5,844 bases of DNA, taken from NCBI GenBank assembly GCA_023419055.1, contig JAEZYO010000097.1, positions 1 to 5,844 on the forward strand, in the 5' to 3' direction. The DNA is from Pseudomonadota bacterium. GTDB lineage: Bacteria > Myxococcota > Polyangia > Polyangiales > Polyangiaceae. The position numbers and the translations under genes are program-made. Positions 4,525 to 5,844 of the stretch are shown piece by piece (positions within the stretch are counted from its first letter, which is position 1; each line of letters starts with the position of its first letter). Under the pieces are notes generated by a model, which saw only the letters and a list, made by a program, of their open reading frames with translations, did not search any database and had not been told where the DNA came from.

Positions 4525-5049
4525 GCCGGGCGATATCTCGAGCCGGTTCAGCAGATCGATCGGCACCCCGAGGTAATAGCCGATGGCCGCCTTCAGGGGA
4601 TCGCCGTGGCTCACGACGGCGACGAACGCGTCCGGGTGATCGCGGCGGACGCGCTCGAGCTCCTCGACCATTCGCGCCTGAACCTCGGATGCGTGCTCGC
4701 CGCCTGGAGGGCGCGTCCGGCTCCGCGCAACGTTGAAATCGCGAAACGCCGGGTCCACCTGGAGCTCGCCGAGCTCCTTGCCGGTCCAGGCGCCGAAGTC
4801 GATCTCGGTCAGGTTCTCCCTCAGCGTGACCCCGAGCCCGTGCGGCGTAGCGAGCGCGTGCGCGGTTTCCACGCAGCGCTCGATGGGGCTCGAGTACACC
4901 GCGGCGATCTCGGTGCGGCCCAGTCGGGCGGCGAGGCGATCGACTTCGACTTTGCCGGCGGCGTTCAGCGGGACGCCGGGCGCCCGCCCGGAGATCCTCT
5001 TGCCGAGCGCGTCGGTCGAGCCGTGGCGCACCAGCAAGAGGATCGTCAC
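4441..5049 (-). CDS. Histidine phosphatase / phosphoglycerate-mutase-like protein
   Basis: A 202-residue enzyme of histidine phosphatase branch 1. It carries the RHG motif (8-10) with nucleophile His9, Arg58 in SSPIERC, acid Glu82 in LTEIDFGAWTG, and the second catalytic His148 in VSHGD. The SGRAPGVPLN block after the RHG motif and the NDTGD near the end resemble the putative phosphomutase family typified by MSMEG_4193, as I recall it; alpha-ribazole phosphatase and GpmB-like enzymes are alternatives. It is expected to form a phosphohistidine and hydrolyse or transfer phosphate on a small metabolite. The start is GTG at 5049, and its GTGA overlaps the TGA of the upstream acyltransferase gene, with GAGGTG about 10-15 nt upstream on the minus strand; translation is probably coupled. 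The 3' end overlaps the convergent HAD gene by 84 bp. The conserved NDTG lies in the overlap, so this end is real. Confidence 0.92.
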   Translation of the reverse strand: MTILLLVRHGSTDALGKRISGRAPGVPLNAAGKVEVDRLAARLGRTEIAAVYSSPIERCVETAHALATPHGLGVTLRENLTEIDFGAWTGKELGELQVDPAFRDFNVARSRTRPPGGEHASEVQARMVEELERVRRDHPDAFVAVVSHGDPLKAAIGYYLGVPIDLLNRLEISPGSLSALRLMTDSVALLTFNDTGDATRSF

Positions 5050-5844
5050 GACAGCGCCCCCACCTCGCTCCGCTGCGTGTTGGCGGCGTTCAGGGACAGC
5101 CGATACGTGAAGGTGTCTTCGGCCAGAAATTCGTACTTGTAGTGCTCGTTGCCGCGCAGAAAGTCGTAGCTTGGCTTGCCGAGATCGTAGGCGTCGCGGA
5201 TGGTCCGCGCGGCGAGCAGCGCCGAGAGCCTGCGCGAGCCGAACTCCGGGTCATACCCGGTCATGTAGCAGCACGCCGAGTCTCCGAGCAGGAGCTCGGC
5301 CGCGCCGAGCGGGCGGTCGCCCTTCATCAAGAGCCAGAGCCGGAGAAGACCCGCCGAGTGCAGGCGCGGAGCCGCGAGCCGGTGGAAGCGTCGCACCGCC
5401 TCGTCGGCGAGCACGCTCCCGTCTCCGCTCGGACGAGCGTCATACAGCGTGAAGAGCGCACCCAGCGCGCGCTCGAGCGTGGTGGCGTCGGCGAGCTCGA
5501 AGCGCGCGCCGCCGAGAGCTTCGAGCTCGCGTCGACCCTGCTCGAGATCTTGCTGCAGCGGCGCGGGCAGCCGGCGCTCGTACTCCGAGTAGCTCGAGCC
5601 GAGCGAGAGCCGCGGGCAGACGCAGTGCGCCTCAGCGTTGCGGCCAAAGCGCTGCGCAATGCCGAAGAGCCGCGAGCCGTGCGGCACGTCCTCGAGCTTG
5701 ACGCGATCCACCTCGCGCGCCACGTCGCGGAGGCCCTTCGAGAGCACGTCGTCAACGGCGCGGTCTGCGCCGCCTCGCACGATCACGTCGAGGTAGTCGC
5801 TGATGCCGATGCCGATCGGCGCCGCCAGCCTCTCACCGCGGTAG
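5046..5844 (-). CDS. CelD/BcsL-like GNAT family acyltransferase (5' end outside window)
   Basis: 265 residues are visible; the frame stays open to the right edge, reading PIGIGISDYLD before the GTG at 5786. That GTG should not be taken as the start, because the conserved block before it belongs to the protein. The C-terminal half fits the Acetyltransf_6 type of GNAT fold: SYSEYERRLPAPLQQDL basic helix, LYDARPSGDGSVLAD, then GLLRLWLLMKGDRPLGAAELL, YMTGYDPEFG, and YDFLRGNEHYKYEF (about 5168-5127), the last being the strongest family hallmark. Such proteins, named after CelD/BcsL, are often found with polysaccharide genes and are thought to acylate sugars or related surface molecules; the acyl donor and acceptor are not known here. 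The stop codon overlaps the start of the phosphatase gene (GTGA), so the two form a minus-strand operon. The promoter and the true start are outside the window. Confidence 0.88.
   Translation of the reverse strand, partial: YRGERLAAPIGIGISDYLDVIVRGGADRAVDDVLSKGLRDVAREVDRVKLEDVPHGSRLFGIAQRFGRNAEAHCVCPRLSLGSSYSEYERRLPAPLQQDLEQGRRELEALGGARFELADATTLERALGALFTLYDARPSGDGSVLADEAVRRFHRLAAPRLHSAGLLRLWLLMKGDRPLGAAELLLGDSACCYMTGYDPEFGSRRLSALLAARTIRDAYDLGKPSYDFLRGNEHYKYEFLAEDTFTYRLSLNAANTQRSEVGALS

Noticed and set aside
4606..5142. 178-codon plus-strand frame
   Set aside because: Antisense to the histidine phosphatase, whose RHG, Glu and SHGD catalytic motifs fix the coding strand.
5784..5786. GTG at 5786 as the start of the acyltransferase
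   Set aside because: The frame stays open to the window edge and the residues before it (GISDYLD) fit the family, so the gene begins outside the window.

Overview
This is a 5.8 kb GC-rich chromosomal window with ordinary bacterial gene density. The high GC at third codon positions, the strong Shine-Dalgarno sites, a lipoprotein of a type common in Polyangia/Myxococcota genomes, and several sigma-54-like promoter motifs suggest a myxobacterium or close relative. That is an inference; there is no marker gene here. I see no mobile element, CRISPR array, tRNA, rRNA or toxin/defence cassette, and I do not claim a new system.

Layout, left to right. (1) Bases 1-379, minus strand: the N-terminal 126 residues of a CgeB-type glycosyltransferase that runs off the left edge. 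(2) A 251-bp divergent spacer holds a strong sigma-54-type promoter candidate and a strong ribosome binding site. Both serve a short-chain dehydrogenase/reductase (631-1542, plus). (3) The SDR ends tail-to-tail against a small ACT-domain protein (1648-2112, minus). A large compound hairpin with a GCAA tetraloop and a 14-bp palindrome lie between them. (4) A second divergent spacer (2113-2390) carries another sigma-54-like motif facing right. It leads into a two-gene operon: a putative lipoprotein (2391-3173) and an 88-residue cysteine-rich zinc-binding protein (3182-3448). (5) A 167-bp spacer with two hairpins and an unusual ribosome binding site precedes a Cof-type HAD phosphatase (3616-4524, plus). 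(6) On the minus strand, a CelD/BcsL-like GNAT acyltransferase (5046 to beyond 5844, 5' end outside the window) is translationally coupled through a GTGA overlap to a histidine-phosphatase/phosphomutase-like enzyme (4441-5049). The phosphatase 3' end overlaps the HAD 3' end by 84 bp.

How the genes might work together: the edge genes (glycosyltransferase, CelD-like acyltransferase) hint at cell-surface polysaccharide or glycolipid modification, and the SDR and phosphatases could serve such a pathway, but nothing in the sequence proves this. The most notable observations are regulatory: sigma-54-type elements correctly oriented before two or three genes, a Shine-Dalgarno sequence 24 nt from its start codon with a hairpin that could close the gap, and an in-register antisense overlap of two phosphatase genes.
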